A DNA stretch of 6,841 nt from Tannerella sp. oral taxon 808 (GTDB taxonomy: Bacteria > Bacteroidota > Bacteroidia > Bacteroidales > Tannerellaceae): positions 1-6,841 of the forward strand of contig MIQB01000099.1 in assembly GCA_002890585.1 (NCBI GenBank), given 5' to 3'. Below the pieces are notes generated by a model. It was not told where the DNA came from. It saw nothing but the letters and a program-made list of their open reading frames with translations, and did no database searches. Made by a program: the position numbers and the translations under genes. Below are positions 6,370 through 6,841 of the stretch, in pieces (the first letter of the stretch is position 1; each line of letters starts with the position of its first letter).

Positions 6370-6687
6370 CTTGTGTTATATCTTCTTATACGTAAAAAAA
6401 TCGCCGCAAAAGTAATTTTTCGGGTGAATTACAAAAGGCCGGATACAGCGGGGGTATATCGCTTAGACATGGCTATTCATGCGCTTTCTGCACCTGCCCG
6501 ATGCCTCTTCCAAGAGGGGGGAATGCTTGCCCCCACGCACAGGAGGCTTCAGGATGTGTGGGCGGCCGATGCGGAGGGATTTAATGAACGTGATGATGTA
6601 AGAATGAGGCGCGCTTTCCTTCTGGGAAATGTCTTTGCGGGAGCTCCCAACAAACGCCAAAGCATTCCCTACGGGACTTGCGGGGCG
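6370..6687. other. Non-coding stretch upstream of ileS with clustered small inverted repeats
   Basis: I find no convincing gene in these 318 bases. Apart from the ileS promoter it holds CCTCTT/AAGAGG (6504-6517), GGGGG and CCCCC (6516-6520 and 6530-6534) around a 9-nt loop, TTTCC/GGAAA (6615-6629), the 10-bp palindrome GGGAGCTCCC (6639-6648) flanked by TTTG and CAAA, and TCCC/GGGA around TAC (6667-6677). Short open frames exist on both strands but lack recognisable features. The density of small stems suggests structured RNA or a dispersed intergenic element, but I cannot tell which. Confidence 0.5.
6407..6435 (-). promoter_or_regulatory. Bacteroidota-type promoter for the ileS operon
   Basis: On the minus strand a TTTG (6435-6432) is followed 17 nt later by TACTTTTG (6414-6407), matching TAnnTTTG. 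This is the -33/-7 pair recognised by the Bacteroidota primary sigma factor, with a spacer slightly shorter than the common 19-21. Transcription would start near 6400, giving a short leader of about 30-35 nt before the ileS ATG. No T-box or other long leader structure fits in that space. Confidence 0.7.
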
Positions 6688-6841
6688 TCTTCATAGTGTA
6701 TGAAATGACTGTGCAAGGCTTGCATGGCGCCGTCGCAGTGTATGAAATGATCATGCAAGGCTTGCATGGCCTTTTCATAGTGTATAAAATGACTATGCAA
6801 GGCTTGCATGGCCTTTTCATAGTGTATAAAATGATCATGCA
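6688..6841. repeat. Right tandem repeat array, exact 42 bp period, about 3.5 copies, cut by window edge
   Basis: Units beginning AGTGTAT start at 6695, 6737, 6779 and 6821, exactly 42 bp apart, preceded by a partial unit from about 6688. Each complete unit contains TGCAA-GGC-TTGCA, extended in the second copy to CATGCAA/TTGCATG. A second stem, TTCATA-GTG-TATGAA, is perfect in the first copy and weakened in the others. Copies differ mainly at two spots: 15-18 bases into the unit, and the last 8-9 bases. The array continues rightward out of the window. Because 42 is a multiple of three, one minus-strand frame stays open as a 14-residue repeat, but I do not regard it as a demonstrated gene. Confidence 0.88.

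Noticed and set aside
6370..6406. T-box or other riboswitch in the ileS leader
   Set aside because: With the promoter at 6407-6435 the leader is only about 30-35 nt, too short, and no T-box bulge or terminator is visible.
6463..6660. Minus-strand 65-residue open frame upstream of ileS
   Set aside because: No ribosome binding site, domain or composition typical of a protein, and it runs through several inverted repeats. I left it as part of the non-coding stretch.
6373..6696. Plus-strand 107-residue open frame over the ileS promoter
   Set aside because: It covers the divergent promoter and inverted repeats, starts in an AT-rich stretch without a ribosome binding site, and shows no family features.
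6688..6841. Possible CRISPR array
   Set aside because: There are no unique spacers: the whole 42-bp unit repeats with small differences, and no cas gene is present.

Overview
The window looks like chromosomal DNA from a GC-rich member of the Bacteroidota, probably in the Porphyromonas/Tannerella neighbourhood; I cannot fix genus or species without a search. The reasons are the Bacteroidota-style promoter in front of ileS (TTTG, then TAnnTTTG), weak Shine-Dalgarno signals, the gene order ileS / DksA-like / lspA / DUF4296-type lipoprotein, a long LspA with an internal insertion, and IleRS carrying the signature seen in this phylum. All five recognisable genes lie on the minus strand, so transcription runs from high to low coordinates.

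Layout in transcription order. 6688-6841: tandem array with a 42-bp period that runs out of the right edge. 6370-6687: non-coding stretch with several small inverted repeats and, near its left end, the likely ileS promoter. 6369-2905: ileS, isoleucyl-tRNA synthetase with a GIHH signature instead of HxGH. 2833-2453: small TraR/DksA-family protein that has lost most zinc-finger cysteines. 2456-1809: lspA, lipoprotein signal peptidase, overlapping the previous gene by ATGA. 1793-1005: a lipoprotein with a DUF4296-type N-terminal half, preceded by a run of nine C residues. 1003-941: a nested inverted repeat with a C7/G7 outer stem. 890-186: a nitroreductase-family lipoprotein. 162-113: a good intrinsic terminator. 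107-1: a second, unrelated tandem array with a 42-43-bp period that runs out of the left edge.

How the genes fit together. ileS, the DksA-like gene, lspA and the DUF4296 lipoprotein have gaps of 71, -4 and 15 nt and are probably one operon. It joins translation (IleRS), an RNA-polymerase-associated regulator and lipoprotein maturation (LspA). Both downstream proteins carry lipoboxes and so are predicted LspA substrates. The nitroreductase gene follows after 114 nt and ends at the terminator; it may be cotranscribed or separate.

The coding content is mostly conserved housekeeping, and I do not see a clear new multi-gene system. The points most worth a second look are the swapped IleRS signature motif, the two unrelated ~42-bp structured arrays bracketing the block, the C9 tract at a lipoprotein start, three copies of TTATATAA inside GC-rich ileS, and the nested inverted repeat at 941-1003.
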